Shown: positions 11,278-23,374, counted from the stretch's first letter. The stretch: DNA of 64,000 bases from Cryphonectria parasitica EP155 (GCF_011745365.1 NW_024468910.1:3314068-3378067), one strand, 5' to 3'. Notes: generated by a model from the sequence alone, not told the origin. A program made the numbers and translations.

Positions 11278-13645
11278 TCATCGATCCTGCAGACGAGGCT
11301 GCGGTTGCCACCCGTTGATGTAAGCCATAAGACCCATACCTATCAACACCACGCCCAGCATCGAAGCATACGGGAGTGATTCGGTGATGGCCTGGCCCGA
11401 TACTGCTCTTTTTGATGGTGACCTCGCGGTAGGTGTGATGGTGTTGGCTCGGGATAATGTTGGCTTGTCGTCGAGCGAGTCTTCTGCGATGCTGTCGAGG
11501 CCAGGCTCGCCCCCCACACTGGACGCAGGTCGGCCCCGGCTGGCGGACCTGGACGCAGTGATGGTCGAGCCCCGCTCCCTGCCGTTGGACCTTGACCGTG
11601 TTCGAGCCCGAGCCCGAGCTGCTGCCTTCAGAGCTGCTGCCTCCTCGTCCCTCTGCCGAATCTGCCGCACCATCTCTGCCAGTGTCTTGCGGTCCGCATC
11701 CCGTTCCGCTGTTGCCTGGTCTGCCTGCTTCTTGTACACTTCAACCTGTTCCCTCAATCCCTTTACCTCTGACAACATTTGATCGATTTGTGATTCCAAA
11801 AACGTCGTCCTTTCATCCTTTGTTTCTGTCACTGGCACAACCTCCTCTGGTGCCTTGGGCCCGCTAGGGGTCTTGTCAGACAGGGGTTCGAAGGCATCTT
11901 CTAATGTTTTGTCTTCAATGTGTGACTTTGTTGATCCGTTCATGCGCAGTTGAGCATCGCCCTCTAGTCGTTTCGCGAGCTCCTCCGCGGCCTCGCGTGC
12001 CTCCCTCTCTTTCTGTAACATTTCTTCCAGATCTCGCATCTTGACGGTCTGGTTATCTATCTCGCGCTTCGCGCTGTTGAGCGCTTCAGTCAACTGGATG
12101 ATCTGACTTAGGTTGTCCTGGCGAATAGGTGACGTGCTCGTGGGGGCAGGCTTCGGGGGCCGCTCGGTTGTCGCGCGCTTCAAAGAAGGCACATCACCTT
12201 GGGCTCTAGCGGAGTCGGGTTTTTCAGGCAGAGGCTGCTGGGGCGGGGGAGCTGGCGGGTCGGAAAATCGTGTTTTGGCATCTGATCGGAATGACAGAGA
12301 GTTCCCATTCACAACTGCTTGCTTCGGCGGTTCCGGGACCTCGACCTTTTCCTGATTCTTGATATCTTCGTTTGACAAAAGCGCATCCAAGAATTTACTG
12401 GTGCGGGACAGGTCTTGTGCCTGCTGGCGGGCATTGCGCATCTCGTTCTGCACATCGTGTGTCAGTTATCTCTATGTCGTCAAGAAGGAGGGCTATCATC
12501 TCACAAACGAGGATACTCACTCGTAATTTCTTCACTATCAGCTCGGCTGACGGGTGCGTGTTGATGAAAGCACGGTTATTGAATGCCATGTTATTAGCCT
12601 GATTGTTCATCATCTGCGCAGCTGCGCCAGCAAGCCCTCGACCGTTTGAGCCAGTCGATGCTTGGCTGCCGGTTCTGCCTCTGAATGGCATTCCGCCGCT
12701 CTGCGGCATCATCATGCCGCCAGTGGCCGGATCCAGGTCGCCAAAGTTCATGTCCAAAAGGTTGTTCGAAGGGTTTGGAAACCCAGCATGTTCCACTTTT
12801 GCCGCGACTTTGTGATGTACGACCGATTTCTGATCCTCACTCACGATGTCTATACCCAATTCAAGATGATCTGAGGTCTGGAGCTCGTGGGGTTCTGATT
12901 CCCGGTTCTCTGGAGACAGCCGTGAACCATTTACAAAGGTTCCATTGGAAGACTTGACGTCGCGGATCCAGATCTTCCCCTGACGATCTGCCCATATCTC
13001 TGCATGTTGCCGGGACAGCACTTTACTGTCAAAGAAGCCATTTAAAGGGGTGGGTATCGTCTTGTTATTGGTCTGTCGGCCGACGCGTAAGGTCTCTGGA
13101 TAGAATGGTACCTGGATCGTCTTCCTCTCGAACGTGCCGTTGAGAGACAGGAGGTAGAGCACCGGCTGCCCCGGGGTCAGGGGTTCAGCAACCGGCCTCT
13201 GGGGCGCCATCTGCGCTGGAGACTGCAGTAAAGGGGCCGGGGACATCGGCGAGGCGCCGTTTAATCCGTTGGCCAGCTGTGGACGACCAGCAGGCATTCG
13301 TCCCAGCTCTGTACCGCTCTCTAGCCGCGGAGCGCTCCACTGCCCTTTTCCCTGTGGCCTTTTTCGTGGTGCAGCATTGGGCCAACCGCCGAGCTCGCCT
13401 GCTGCAGACTGCGCAGTCACGCCGTTGGTCTGGCCGTTGGTGCTGCTGACGGCCGTGGACGAAGAGGAGATGGAGGAGCTGGAGGAGATGGAAGACGACG
13501 AGTTGTTCCGCGGGATCGTTTTTCGCGGCATCAAGGCGCCCCTGACGTCGTCCGAGTTGACGGAATTGAGAGACTGGCCACCATTAAGCCCCCATGCCGG
13601 CCTGTTGATGTTCGCAAAACTGGGAGGGCTGGCGACAGCAGTCAT
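11278..13645 (-). CDS. tail-anchored FHA/coiled-coil protein (SLMAP, Far9/Far10, PRO45 type)
   Basis: Two exons, 12521-13645 and 11278-12447, with an in-phase GTGAGT...CAG intron, give 764 residues. An N-terminal Ser/Asn/Pro-rich region leads to an FHA domain at about 160-270. It has the GR of the phosphothreonine pocket at 189-190, the SRQHAEI strand and the SSNGTFVNG loop. Coiled coils lie at about 487-540 and 590-655, then a basic Arg/Ser stretch. One membrane helix near 738-756 ends eight to ten residues before the stop, marking a tail anchor. This order matches yeast Vps64/Far9 and Far10, Sordaria PRO45 and animal SLMAP. These hold the STRIPAK phosphatase complex on ER, nuclear or mitochondrial membranes and govern fusion and fruiting. 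It is divergent from the MGR2 gene. Confidence 0.88.
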
Positions 13646-14869
13646 GAGGAAGGATCGAAGCCAAGATGCGGCAGACGAAAGGAGAGGGCTGGTCGATGGG
13701 ACGAGGCCAAGGCGTCGCGAGGGACGAAGATGGTAATGTGGGCTGTCGCAGGTGTCGTCTCGCCCGGGACTGCCACCATGTATGGCCACGGGTCGCGGTC
13801 GCGATCGCCGTTGGGAGAGCAAAAGACCAGCAAGAGAAGGTCGTCGAGGGTCCGCGGTCGGCGGACGCGCGGATGCGTGTCGTCTGGTCCAAGGGCTGGT
13901 CCGACTTTTTGGAAGGAATAAAAATGGTAGCGAGCACGGGACTCTGTTGACTGGAGATGCTGTGGCTGGCGCTGGAAGTGGAGATGATGAGGACGTTAGC
14001 CTTTTTAGCCCTGAGGTCATCGGCTGGGCAACGACGACAAACAGCGGCCAGATCACGCGTGCCACGGGGCCATAGGGGTACAGAGGCTGCTTCAGAACGA
14101 GAGCTCCTGCTCGAGAGAGACAAGCAGACTTACCAGTCAATTGAATCTGGGCTGAGGAGGCCTTGGTTGATGGTATAGAAGTGAGGATGCTGGGTTGCGC
14201 TGTGGGATTGACAATGGCAACAGTGGATGGGTCCAGGTTTTGGTCGTTTCGCTCTCACTGTTTGCTCTGGACCAGTGATTTGCTCTGTCAGCAGTCCTGC
14301 GGTCCTGGTCTCTCCACTGGGCAGTCCCCTGATTGATGGGCGCTTAGTGCTAGTGTTACCGTCCACACGCACGCTTCACGCCCTGGCCAGTCACACCAGT
14401 GGACATGTACCAACCAAACACCTAGCGGAATGCGTCGGCCAGAGAAAATCTCACCGGGAGCTCTTCAAAACGAGAGGAAAATCTGTGGGAGCAACAAAAC
14501 TTGAGCAGCAGACCAAAAGAAGAAGAAAAAAAAAAATCATCTGCACTCTCAAAGTATCAAATCGCTGACACGGGGCCCTCAGAAACACAAAGACTTTTTA
14601 GATAGGAGGAGGCTTCAGTCCGAAGCCACAGTTGCTGTCAAGCCACAGACCACTGAGAGACAAACAGGGATAGACGCTAGAGCAAGTGTGGCTTGACAGG
14701 TTGGGGAAAGGGTCACCAGGTGGGGAGGCTATTCCGTCACCCCATTGTCGCTCCACCCCAGAAGATGAAGAAGAAGTCCGAGCTTCTGATTTTCTGAACT
14801 TGGAAGCCAGCCTGCCACCACAGACAGCTTCAACACCAAACTTGTCTGGCCTCAGAAGAACAAAACACC
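13646..14869. promoter_or_regulatory. divergent promoter between FHA gene and MGR2
   Basis: 1.2 kb separates two outward-facing starts (13645 minus, 14870 plus). It must hold both promoters and 5' leaders. Open frames in it are short and antisense-like. No specific box could be assigned. Confidence 0.5.
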
Positions 14870-15472
14870 ATGCCAGTTCCAATCAACACTGGCCATGCTG
14901 GCCCTTCCAACATTGACAAGGGTATGGGCCCTTTCTGCAGACATGGTCCTTAGACATGGTCCTTACTCCCGTCGTCGACCAGTATGGCTAATTTGAAGCA
15001 GCAAAGATGGGTGCTATGATGGGCGGCAGTATGTCTCATGTCTTTCCCCATTGGTTTTGACAGATTTCTGATGGTACCAAAATAGCTGTTGGGGTGATCA
15101 TCGGCTTCATTTACGGTATGGGATGGACCACATCTCCGCTTGCCTCCGCCCTTTCCACGTCCTGACAGTCTCTCTAGGAACCGTTAGCATTTTTCGGTAC
15201 GGTGCTGGACCCAACGGTATAATGAGAACACTAGGCCAATATATGGGGGCATCAGGGGCAACATTCGGGTACGCATCAAAGGCAACATTTGCGAGATGCT
15301 TGCTGTTTTGACTGACACGTCCTCCATCCATAGTTTTTTCATGTCCATCGGTAGCATCATTCGGACCGACGCCTCGCCCATTGTCCAACAAGCCTACGCG
15401 AACTCTCGACGAAGTCCGATCATCATGGCAGCGTCTCATCGGGCACCCTTCCCAGCGCGTAACCAGTCCTAA
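14870..15472 (+). CDS. Mgr2/ROMO1 subunit of the TIM23 translocase
   Basis: Five short exons, 14870-14921, 15002-15028, 15086-15115, 15178-15268 and 15334-15472, give 112 residues. Yeast Mgr2 has 113. The assembled protein shows the family hallmarks in order: an N-terminal PSNxDK stretch, KMGAMMGG, a first glycine-rich helix, the loop GAGPNG, then RTLGQYMGASGATFG and FFMSIGSIIRTD in the second helix. The family lines the lateral gate of the inner-membrane TIM23 complex and controls preprotein release. In animals it is known as ROMO1. The 27-base and 30-base exons were placed by matching the conserved KMGxMMG and GVIIGFIYG segments. The acceptor of exon 3 (AAAATAG) is weak-looking, but it is the choice that restores frame and family fit. 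Confidence 0.85.
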
Positions 15473-17611
15473 AGCGCGAGGCGTCTGGGCGAATGTGAAG
15501 ATGCACCGAGCTGAATCGACTCGCCACCCTCAACTGTTATGTATAACGACAATGTATATCCCACAAACCAAAAGCCGGCAGCGCTTGGCATAGGAGTCAT
15601 CGGACGCTGCTCTTAATCAGTGAAAAACGAAGAATATCAACTCATTATACTTTGGACACGTGCTTGGACATTATGTACCGTGAAGAGCGTGAGCGCAATC
15701 GTGTTGGAGGACCAGGCTGACCCGCTTTGCCCCCAAGCAGGAATATCTGGAGGCAGGACTATGATTCACTGAAATCTGTGGACTTTGCGCGACCTCTTGG
15801 GTGCATCGGCGATGCCTTTCATTGTCGGCACGAGGACATGACTGCTCGGAAGTTCTCGTAGTCTCCCAAGGGTCGTGTGTAACCCTCCACCTTCGGCCGG
15901 CCACGCACGACACTTCCTGAGAACAATAGCGCGACTAGAGACCGTGCCTCTCCAAGGCAGATTCTCAGGACAGAAGCCAGACCCGTTCTTAAATCCATGT
16001 TGAGGATGGCCCATGAGGAGCCCGGATATTTGTCCGCCTGCGATCGATCCTAGCGTCGGCTGAGTAGACGGACTGCCAATAGTGCGCGCTATGAATTCTT
16101 TCTTTGTCAATCTTCGTGCGCCTTTTCTCGCCTTTTGGCCTCAACGACATGGATTGTTCTCCCGTTCTTCCGACGACATTGGTCAAGGTTTCGGCAACAT
16201 GAGGTTACGCCAATGTATCTTTTTCACCCGTCAGGGTAGCGTCAGAATGTCTTGTTCAGCCCTCTCTCACTCGACGAGATACTTCTTCGGGACGGCTTGA
16301 ATCCTTGCGAATCTTTTTCAGCAGACTCGGGTTGTTCAAAGTCCTCACGGCGTTCCTGGGCATTGACTATGAGTCTCACGTCAGCTCTCTGTGAGAGGAC
16401 TGTCCTAGAGAAGGTTACATGGCGGATCATCCAGCATATACTTTTCTCAAGTGATTGACTGAATCTGGTAGACGACCAACCTTGATTCCCTACCCGGGAT
16501 CAGCCGGCCTCCGTTTACGAAAAGTTTTGCATGAGCTCGGACGCTGTGGTCTGATCGCTTCTCTAGCCCCGAAGAGGGAGGGAGCGTCTACTGGTGCCGT
16601 TTCAAGGCTCATACTATCATATGCTCGAGCTCTCCAGCGGCGCGCAGCTCTGAGGATAGCCCGGCGTTTGTTTCGTTTCGACGCTGTCCAAGCGGCTCAA
16701 GCTTTTGGGCCGGTGCTTACCTAAATTTAGCTTTTTGCCGTCTCCTCGGATCTTAGGGCTTCGATACGCCCCAAAAGCATCTGTTGCTCCCATCTGTGCT
16801 AACATGCTGCTGGCCTTCCCGCTGGCGCCATCTAGCTTGGACGATGCTTTCCAATTGGTGTCCCGGGCCGGCGGGTTTCTCTTTATGCGTCCTCGAACAA
16901 AGCGCAGCAAGGCCGTGAATAGTTTCATGTGGTCCTGTTAGCAGCCATGGCGTATACTGTGTATGTATGTGTCTCGGCTCTTATTCAGTAACGGCCCTCA
17001 GGTATTGTATGCCATTTTCATACTCGAGAAGCGAGCTTCTTGAAAGTGTGGCGTTGTTGCTGGGCCCGCAGCTGAATATTTCGGCCGAGATGACGGTCGA
17101 CGAAAGCTCGTGTGCCCAGGTCTGGCGCTACTTACCTTTTCTTATCTCAACACGGTCATTTTGTTGCAGCGGGCTCTGCGCTTGTGGGCCGAAGCCCGTG
17201 AACTTAGGGGCAAGCACCTGCATGGTTCAAGTTCTCTCGAGCCTCTAGGCTTAAATCTAGCGGATCGTGTTGCTCACGTTGGACCTATACGAGGCTCCAC
17301 CTACCGACAATGATTCGCAGCCATGAGTGACGGTGGCTGTTTGGTACTCTTCTCGTCCAAAACAAGAAAGAGAAGAAGGTAGCCGTGCATCCAGTTGGAA
17401 GGCATGGCTATAAGTATCGATAAGTCCCTGGGCTCTCTATTGCTGTGAAGATATCGTGTATCAAGGCTCACTCGTTCAGTTGCTTCTTTTGTTCGCCCTT
17501 TGTTCATTCTCTACTCCTCCACTCGTTCGACCGCGGCGCGGCCTTCATTCGTTACTTGAAATTCTTTTTTACTACACCTTTCGCTTAGGACTGTACCACG
17601 AACTTTGAAAG
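15473..17611. other. 2.1 kb without intact genes
   Basis: Several short frames on both strands, none complete. A stretch at about 16.3-17.3 kb on the plus strand shows scattered peptide pieces that could be the remains of a transcription-factor-like gene, but stops interrupt it. The right end is the laccase promoter, with a TATAAG-like site near 17409. Confidence 0.45.
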
Positions 17612-19705
17612 ATGGCCGTTTTCGGTGGCATTCTCAGTGGCATATATAATGCCATATCTGCAGCCCTCAGCTGGTTGTTCGGCGTCACACAGGCTTTGGC
17701 TCAGGCCAAGACTAATGGGTACAACAACGAATATACCTGACATTAAGACACAAACAGAAGCTGACTCAATTCCCTCTAGGGCGTCATTACTGGGAACTCT
17801 ATCTGCCGCTCTCTTACCTCTATTTTTAACGAATAATCCACTACCCAATGGTTATCCGTGGGGCCCCAGAACTTCAAGCAATACCAGCCCCTACACCCAG
17901 TCTCCGACCACCGGAATCATCCGCTCGTACGACTTCACCATCAGTCGAGGCGTGATCGCCCCTGATGGGTACCAGAGGGATGTGATGCTCGTGAACGGTG
18001 CCTTTCCTGGGCCGACCATCGAGGCAAACTGGGGTGATACGATCCAGGTCACACTGCACAACAACATCACTGGCCCCGAGGAGGGAACTGCTCTCCACTG
18101 GCATGGCTTCTTGCAGACCGGAACACCTTGGGAAGATGGTGTGCCTGGCGTCACCCAGTGTCCAGTCGCGTCAGGCAAGAGCTATACCTACTCGTTCAAG
18201 GCCGAGCTGTATGGAACCTCGTGGTACCATTCTCATTACTCGTCGCAATATTCTGGCGGCGCCCTTGGACCAATTGTCATCTACGGGCCCACAAACAAGG
18301 CCTACGATATCGATGTCGGCCCAGTGATGCTCTCTGATTGGTACCACAAAGACTACAACACCCTTGTGGAGGAGACGCTGAGTCCTGGCACCGCTCCAGT
18401 GCACTCAGACAACAACCTCATCAACGGCAAGATGAACTTTGACTGCTCTACCGTCACGGCCGGCGACAAGACGCCCTGTACAAATAACGCAGGCATCTCC
18501 AAGTTTAAGCTCACCTATGGCAAGACGCATCGCCTGCGGCTCATCAACAGCGGCTCTGAGGGCGTGCAGCGGTTCTCGATTGACGGCCATACACTCACCG
18601 TGATTGCCAACGACTATGTTGAGGTGCAACCTTGTAAGGGAGATTTTTTTGATTTTTTTTTTAATATGCTCGTCCTCCCCCTCAGTAGATCAGTACCCTC
18701 TAACATCCCTGACTAGACACGACCCAGGTCGTTACGCTGGGCATCGGACAACGCACCGACGTGCTGGTGACGGCGAACGTGGGCAGCCCAACGTCGGCGT
18801 TCTGGATGCGCAGTAATATCACCAGCTGTTCGATCGCGAACCAGCCGTACGCTGTCGCCGCGGTATACTACTCGTCAGCAGACACGAACAAGGCGCCAAC
18901 CAGCACCGCTTGGAATGTGCCCGACCCAGGAACGTGTGCCAACGATGACCTGAGCAAGACGGTGCCCATGTACGCGATGCCGGCCCCGACACCAAGCTAC
19001 ACGCACACGTACAACATCACGTTATTTCAAAACGGGTCCGGCGTCACGCTGTGGGATCTTGATGGAGAAAGCGCACGGGTGGACTATAATTCGCCTACGC
19101 TTCTGTCGGCCAACACAGGCAACCTGGTGTTTGATGCCGAGGCGAACCTGAGGAACCTGAATACAAACTCCAGCGTGCGGATGATTGTGAACAACACCTC
19201 GCCAGCCGCGTAAGTCCTTTTTTTCCCTTCTTTTTCTTTCTTTCCTCCTTCTCCCGCTTCTCACTCAACATGCCCTAAACCACATAATCGTAATTTTTCT
19301 TGTTTTGTTTTTGATACAAAGACAGAAAATACAATCGCTAACAAGTTTTGTCAAAATTAAAGACACCCAATGCATCTCCATGGATTCAACATGTACGTCC
19401 TGGCAGAAGGAACAGGCTCCTGGGATGGGAAAATCGTGAACCCCAAGAACCCCCAGCGCCGCGATGTACAGCAGGTCCGGGCCAACGGCTACATCGTCCT
19501 GCAGTTCGACACCGTAAACCCGGGCGTGTGGCCTTTCCACTGCCACATCTCGTGGCACGCAAGCGCGGGCCTCTTTATGCAGTTCATTGTGCAGCCCGCC
19601 GCCGTCAAGGCCTTCCAGATCCCGATGAAGGTCGCGAATACGTGCACGGACTGGGCCGCGTACACGAGCGTGGACGTTGTGGACCAGATTGACAGTGGTG
19701 TTTGA
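17612..19705 (+). CDS. laccase (ascomycete multicopper oxidase)
   Basis: Four exons, 17612-17718, 17780-18633, 18717-19209 and 19363-19705, give 598 residues. All four copper signatures are present: HWHG at 142-145, HSH at 186-188, HPMHLHG from 486 and HCHISWH at 544-550. The protein ends in DSGV, the C-terminal plug typical of ascomycete laccases. Three cupredoxin domains are implied by length and spacing. The enzyme oxidises phenols with four single-electron steps and reduces oxygen to water. It is normally secreted and used in pigment formation, lignin attack or detoxification. The N-terminus is long and hydrophobic rather than a compact signal peptide, though some Sordariomycete laccases look alike. 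No metabolic neighbours point to a specific substrate. Confidence 0.93.
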
Positions 19706-20572
19706 GAGGGACGGGCGGCAAAAGCTTGCTGCTTCTTTAATTATCATGTAATAGTTTATACCCTTAATCATTAATCATTGTCATGTCACATGTTGTATCA
19801 GCAGCTTGGACGAGATTGTCTCTCTCAGAACTTGCATCAGGCGCTCCGCTTGGAGGAGTCTCGTTAGCGACCCTAATGTGTAATGTCTTTGACTTTACAT
19901 AGAAGTATGACTAAGTACACATGCAAAATGGGAATCAAAATCTGAATCTTGATTTTTTTCCCCCCCCCCTTCTTCTTCATTTAGCACGTCTGCCTGATTT
20001 GATGGAGATCCAGCCGAGAAACCAACATGCCCACCAGATACGGATTTTCCGAACAATACTCTAATCTAGAACGGTCAAGTTTCAGCCACCAGCGTTGTGC
20101 ACGAGCCGCCACCACCTTTATAGTCCAGCCCGCTCTGATTATCAGTCGGACGTAGGTTACTGTTTACGTCGCAAGCGTAATTGAATATAAATTTCAAGAC
20201 TGGTGATGAAAAACGAACATGGGTGGCCTTGTTTCGTGAACGGGCTGCTATTTGACGTGTGGATCAAGGAACTTGGTTCGTTGGCTTGAATAGCGACGAG
20301 GTTCTAGACATAGGCAGACGAATAGTATGGAGAGTGGATTTTTTTTTTTCTTTTCATTCTCATCATACTATCTGGCACATTAGTTTGTGGTGCACGCTTC
20401 GAAACTGCGAAGCTGGCTGGATTTCACACATGTAGCGTCATCCAGACTTGTACAAATCGCTACTGGAGCCGCATCGGATCCTCCTATCACGGGAGTGTCG
20501 ATAGCAGGATTGTGACATTTGCATGTCAAAGCCAATCTTGTAATCCTCTCAGCAGCTCACCCATGCCACCCC
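19706..20572. other. intergenic between laccase and RSM22
   Basis: 3' flanks of two convergent genes. Contains T and C runs near 19950-19970 and 20339-20350. No coding signal. Confidence 0.6.
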
Positions 20573-23374
20573 TCAATCCTCCTCTAGTCTCAACAGGTTA
20601 TTCTCCCTCGGGGGCTTCCTTCCCCTCTTGGTCCTGCGCTCCGGCCTCTTGCCCTGCACGCCCCTCGTGCGCGCCGCAAACATGCCATAATCGTTCATGT
20701 CAACATCAACAACGGTGGGCTTCCCCTTCTTGGCCTTCCTGCCCTTGGCGTCGAAGCCATTCAGGGCCTGGGCTCGTGCAGCCCGGACACCGCCATCGTT
20801 GGGCACCGACTCGCCCTCCTTGACGCCTCTGCCCAGCCGGATGGAGCGCCGCACGCGCGTTTTAGCGCCGAGGGCCCAGAGGTCACCCCAGCGAGCCTTG
20901 CGCGCGTCGTGGTAGGCTTGCTTGCTGAAAGACTTGGGGACGGTCCATCTCTCGATAGATCCGGAAGGCGTGCAGAGGTCGAGGGTGACGTGCCCCTTGC
21001 GCTTGAGCGGAGGCAGGATGTTGCGCGGGAGGGAGAGGGGGTGAGGGCGGGAGGTAGACGTTGAGGGCACGGATTCGTAACCTGCCAAGGCGGCTGTAGT
21101 GGCGGACTCGCCCTGGAGGATAGATTTCGGAGTGAGGACTTGGGAGTCGTGCTCTGCTTCTGGGGCAGTTGATGAAGAGGCCTCAGCCAGCCCGGCCGCC
21201 GCGTTTGCTGGTGGGACGGGCATGCCTCGCCTAATAGCAACAAAGCTAAAGTTGATGTCCTCATGGTTGCGGTGGGTGGCACCAAGCACGTGCTGCAGGA
21301 ACTGGGGCCGAGCAAAGCGCTGGCTGAAGTGGCAGAAGTCCTTGCGCCCTGGGCTGATGCCTGGAACCAGGTACATGGGGCACTTGGAGTGGTTTGTGCA
21401 AGGGGCGACAATCATGCCGGGCTCGCGCACTCGCTGCTCCAGTTCTGGCTCGGTCGTCTCTGGCCGTGGTTGTGATGTTGTGGGTGGAAGAATGAACTCG
21501 TCCAGCAGCCTCTGGCGCACGTCCGCCACTGCCTCGAAGCCTCGCGGGTGACCCTTCTCCAGCACGATGAGCACGCCGCCATCGGGCGACAGCATCGACC
21601 AGAGGTTGTCAAGGATGTCTTTTCTCCTCCACTCCTTGTCGAGCGGCACCAGGAGATGCGTCGCAATGATCACATCATATACCTTGCGTTTCTGCGGCAC
21701 TTCTGGCGCGTCCAGCTGTTTGCCTCTGTTTTCGACAGATGCGTAATTTGGTAGGCGTGGCAGGAATTGTGTGTTTTGCAGGAACCGCGAGATCCTATGC
21801 CGGAGGTTGTTGGAGCCCACAATGACCGTCCTCTTCCCTGGCGGCTCTGTATCAACAAGGCCGTCGTCCTTCTCCCGCATGAGGTCCCACTCGGCCTGGA
21901 GCACATTCTGCCAGGCCGAGAGACCTGCCCCGCCAGCTCCAGCGTCCAGAACGCGAGGTCCTGCATCCTCGCCGTCTCTGCGCTTCTTCAACAGGCCGGG
22001 GAGCCAATCTGGCCCCAACCGCTTGCGCACCTCGACGAGGGCGCTCATGACTGATGCGTAAATACCAGGCAGGGCAGTCGCTATGAACGCATCAGCCTCG
22101 ATTTCGGACATGCGATGATGCCCGGCTTCGATTCCGAGACCCTTTTGCTGCAGGTTCCTGGCAGACATGGGGGTCGCTGGAGAATGTGGCAGACCTGGCC
22201 CGCCGAAACCCTTCTCAGCGGCAGCCCGGACGTGTTTCGTGTCCGTTCTCTTTAACATTTCTGTGATAGGCTCGATGAAGTCGTCCTTGGGTAGGAATAG
22301 CGTCTTGGGTGACGTTGTGAATCGACCCTCCACGGTGTACTCGTGCAGTCGTGGGCCCTCATAGTCAGGATACCAGGCCCTCAGCGCATCCAGTTCCGCG
22401 TCCTCCTCGTCCTCCTCTTCGTCACGGCCCTCATCCTCCTCCACTTCCTCCTCTTTCCCATTCTCGGCCTCTTCTTGTTCCCCCTCCTCTTCAGCCGCGA
22501 GCTCTTCCTCGACATCAGGCCTTTGCTGCAGAGCCCTTATTCTCGCGACCTCGAAGTCCTTCTGTAGCTGTAACAGGGCCTCGTACTCCCTCTGGTTACT
22601 CGCGTTTGCCTCGATGAAGTCAATCTGCGCCTCGCTCGGCGGTCTTGCCATGATTTCCACTTCCTCCTCTTCAACGAGCACTTCTTCACCGTCCTCGCTC
22701 ACCTGCATCGCCCGCAGCTGCTCCATGGTGTACTCCACCTGCTCGAGGTTGCCGTCCTGGTCCTCGCGGAACAGCAATGTCTTGGTCGCTGCGTCCCGAG
22801 CCGCATCCTCCTCCTCCTCCTCCTGCAACTCGCCAAACGAGCCGAAGCCGACGTCCTCTGGTACTGTCGGTCGCAGCGGGGCCCCGTAGAAGCGCTCGTA
22901 CAGCTTGTATTCTTCGGCGGAGAGGTAACCCGGAGGCAGGGTGTTGCCAAACATGCGCTTTGCCTGGCGGACTATGGTCTCTGGGTCGGCGTCTGGGGGC
23001 GTTTCATCCCCAAGGAATTCATCCGTGGCGTCGTTGTCTGGTTCAGGGACATCCTCGCCGGGCTGCTGCTCCTCCTCGGGAGCGAGGTCATCTCTTGGCG
23101 GTTGGGCCAGCTCGTCGGGAAGCTGCCCTGGTGGCGCATTTGTATCCCTCTGCTCGGTGCTGCTTCTACCTTGTGATCGCCTGCAGCTTGTCGACAGGAG
23201 TCGTGCACCGTTCCTCCGGGCGTGGTCTCTTGATCTGGGAAGAGTATGGCGGATGGCTCGACGCGGCGCCGCAGTGGCTGCTGGGGCAAGTTCTGCAATT
23301 GAGCTCATATAGAGCCTGAGAATCTGTGCCGTGCACGACGGGCAGCCATTTTGCAGTCTTCTAGCCGCAAGCAT
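20573..23374 (-). CDS. mitoribosomal small-subunit assembly factor Rsm22 (METTL17 type)
   Basis: Single exon. I take the ATG ending at 23374 (933 residues) because it opens directly onto a basic mitochondrial presequence. An upstream in-frame ATG would add 17 residues. A very acidic, low-complexity region fills about 60-350. A methyltransferase fold follows, with the SAM-type loop VLDAGAGGAG near 475 and the later strand YDVIIATHLL. Four cysteines at 659, 665, 681 and 801 match the iron-sulfur ligand set described for METTL17 (CTNHSKC, then FC, then LDLC). The family binds the mitochondrial small subunit during assembly. The length is well above yeast Rsm22 (about 628) because of the acidic insert and a basic tail. 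Confidence 0.9.
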   Translation of the reverse strand: MLAARRLQNGCPSCTAQILRLYMSSIAELAPAATAAPRRAIRHTLPRSRDHARRNGARLLSTSCRRSQGRSSTEQRDTNAPPGQLPDELAQPPRDDLAPEEEQQPGEDVPEPDNDATDEFLGDETPPDADPETIVRQAKRMFGNTLPPGYLSAEEYKLYERFYGAPLRPTVPEDVGFGSFGELQEEEEEDAARDAATKTLLFREDQDGNLEQVEYTMEQLRAMQVSEDGEEVLVEEEEVEIMARPPSEAQIDFIEANASNQREYEALLQLQKDFEVARIRALQQRPDVEEELAAEEEGEQEEAENGKEEEVEEDEGRDEEEDEEDAELDALRAWYPDYEGPRLHEYTVEGRFTTSPKTLFLPKDDFIEPITEMLKRTDTKHVRAAAEKGFGGPGLPHSPATPMSARNLQQKGLGIEAGHHRMSEIEADAFIATALPGIYASVMSALVEVRKRLGPDWLPGLLKKRRDGEDAGPRVLDAGAGGAGLSAWQNVLQAEWDLMREKDDGLVDTEPPGKRTVIVGSNNLRHRISRFLQNTQFLPRLPNYASVENRGKQLDAPEVPQKRKVYDVIIATHLLVPLDKEWRRKDILDNLWSMLSPDGGVLIVLEKGHPRGFEAVADVRQRLLDEFILPPTTSQPRPETTEPELEQRVREPGMIVAPCTNHSKCPMYLVPGISPGRKDFCHFSQRFARPQFLQHVLGATHRNHEDINFSFVAIRRGMPVPPANAAAGLAEASSSTAPEAEHDSQVLTPKSILQGESATTAALAGYESVPSTSTSRPHPLSLPRNILPPLKRKGHVTLDLCTPSGSIERWTVPKSFSKQAYHDARKARWGDLWALGAKTRVRRSIRLGRGVKEGESVPNDGGVRAARAQALNGFDAKGRKAKKGKPTVVDVDMNDYGMFAARTRGVQGKRPERRTKRGRKPPRENNLLRLEED

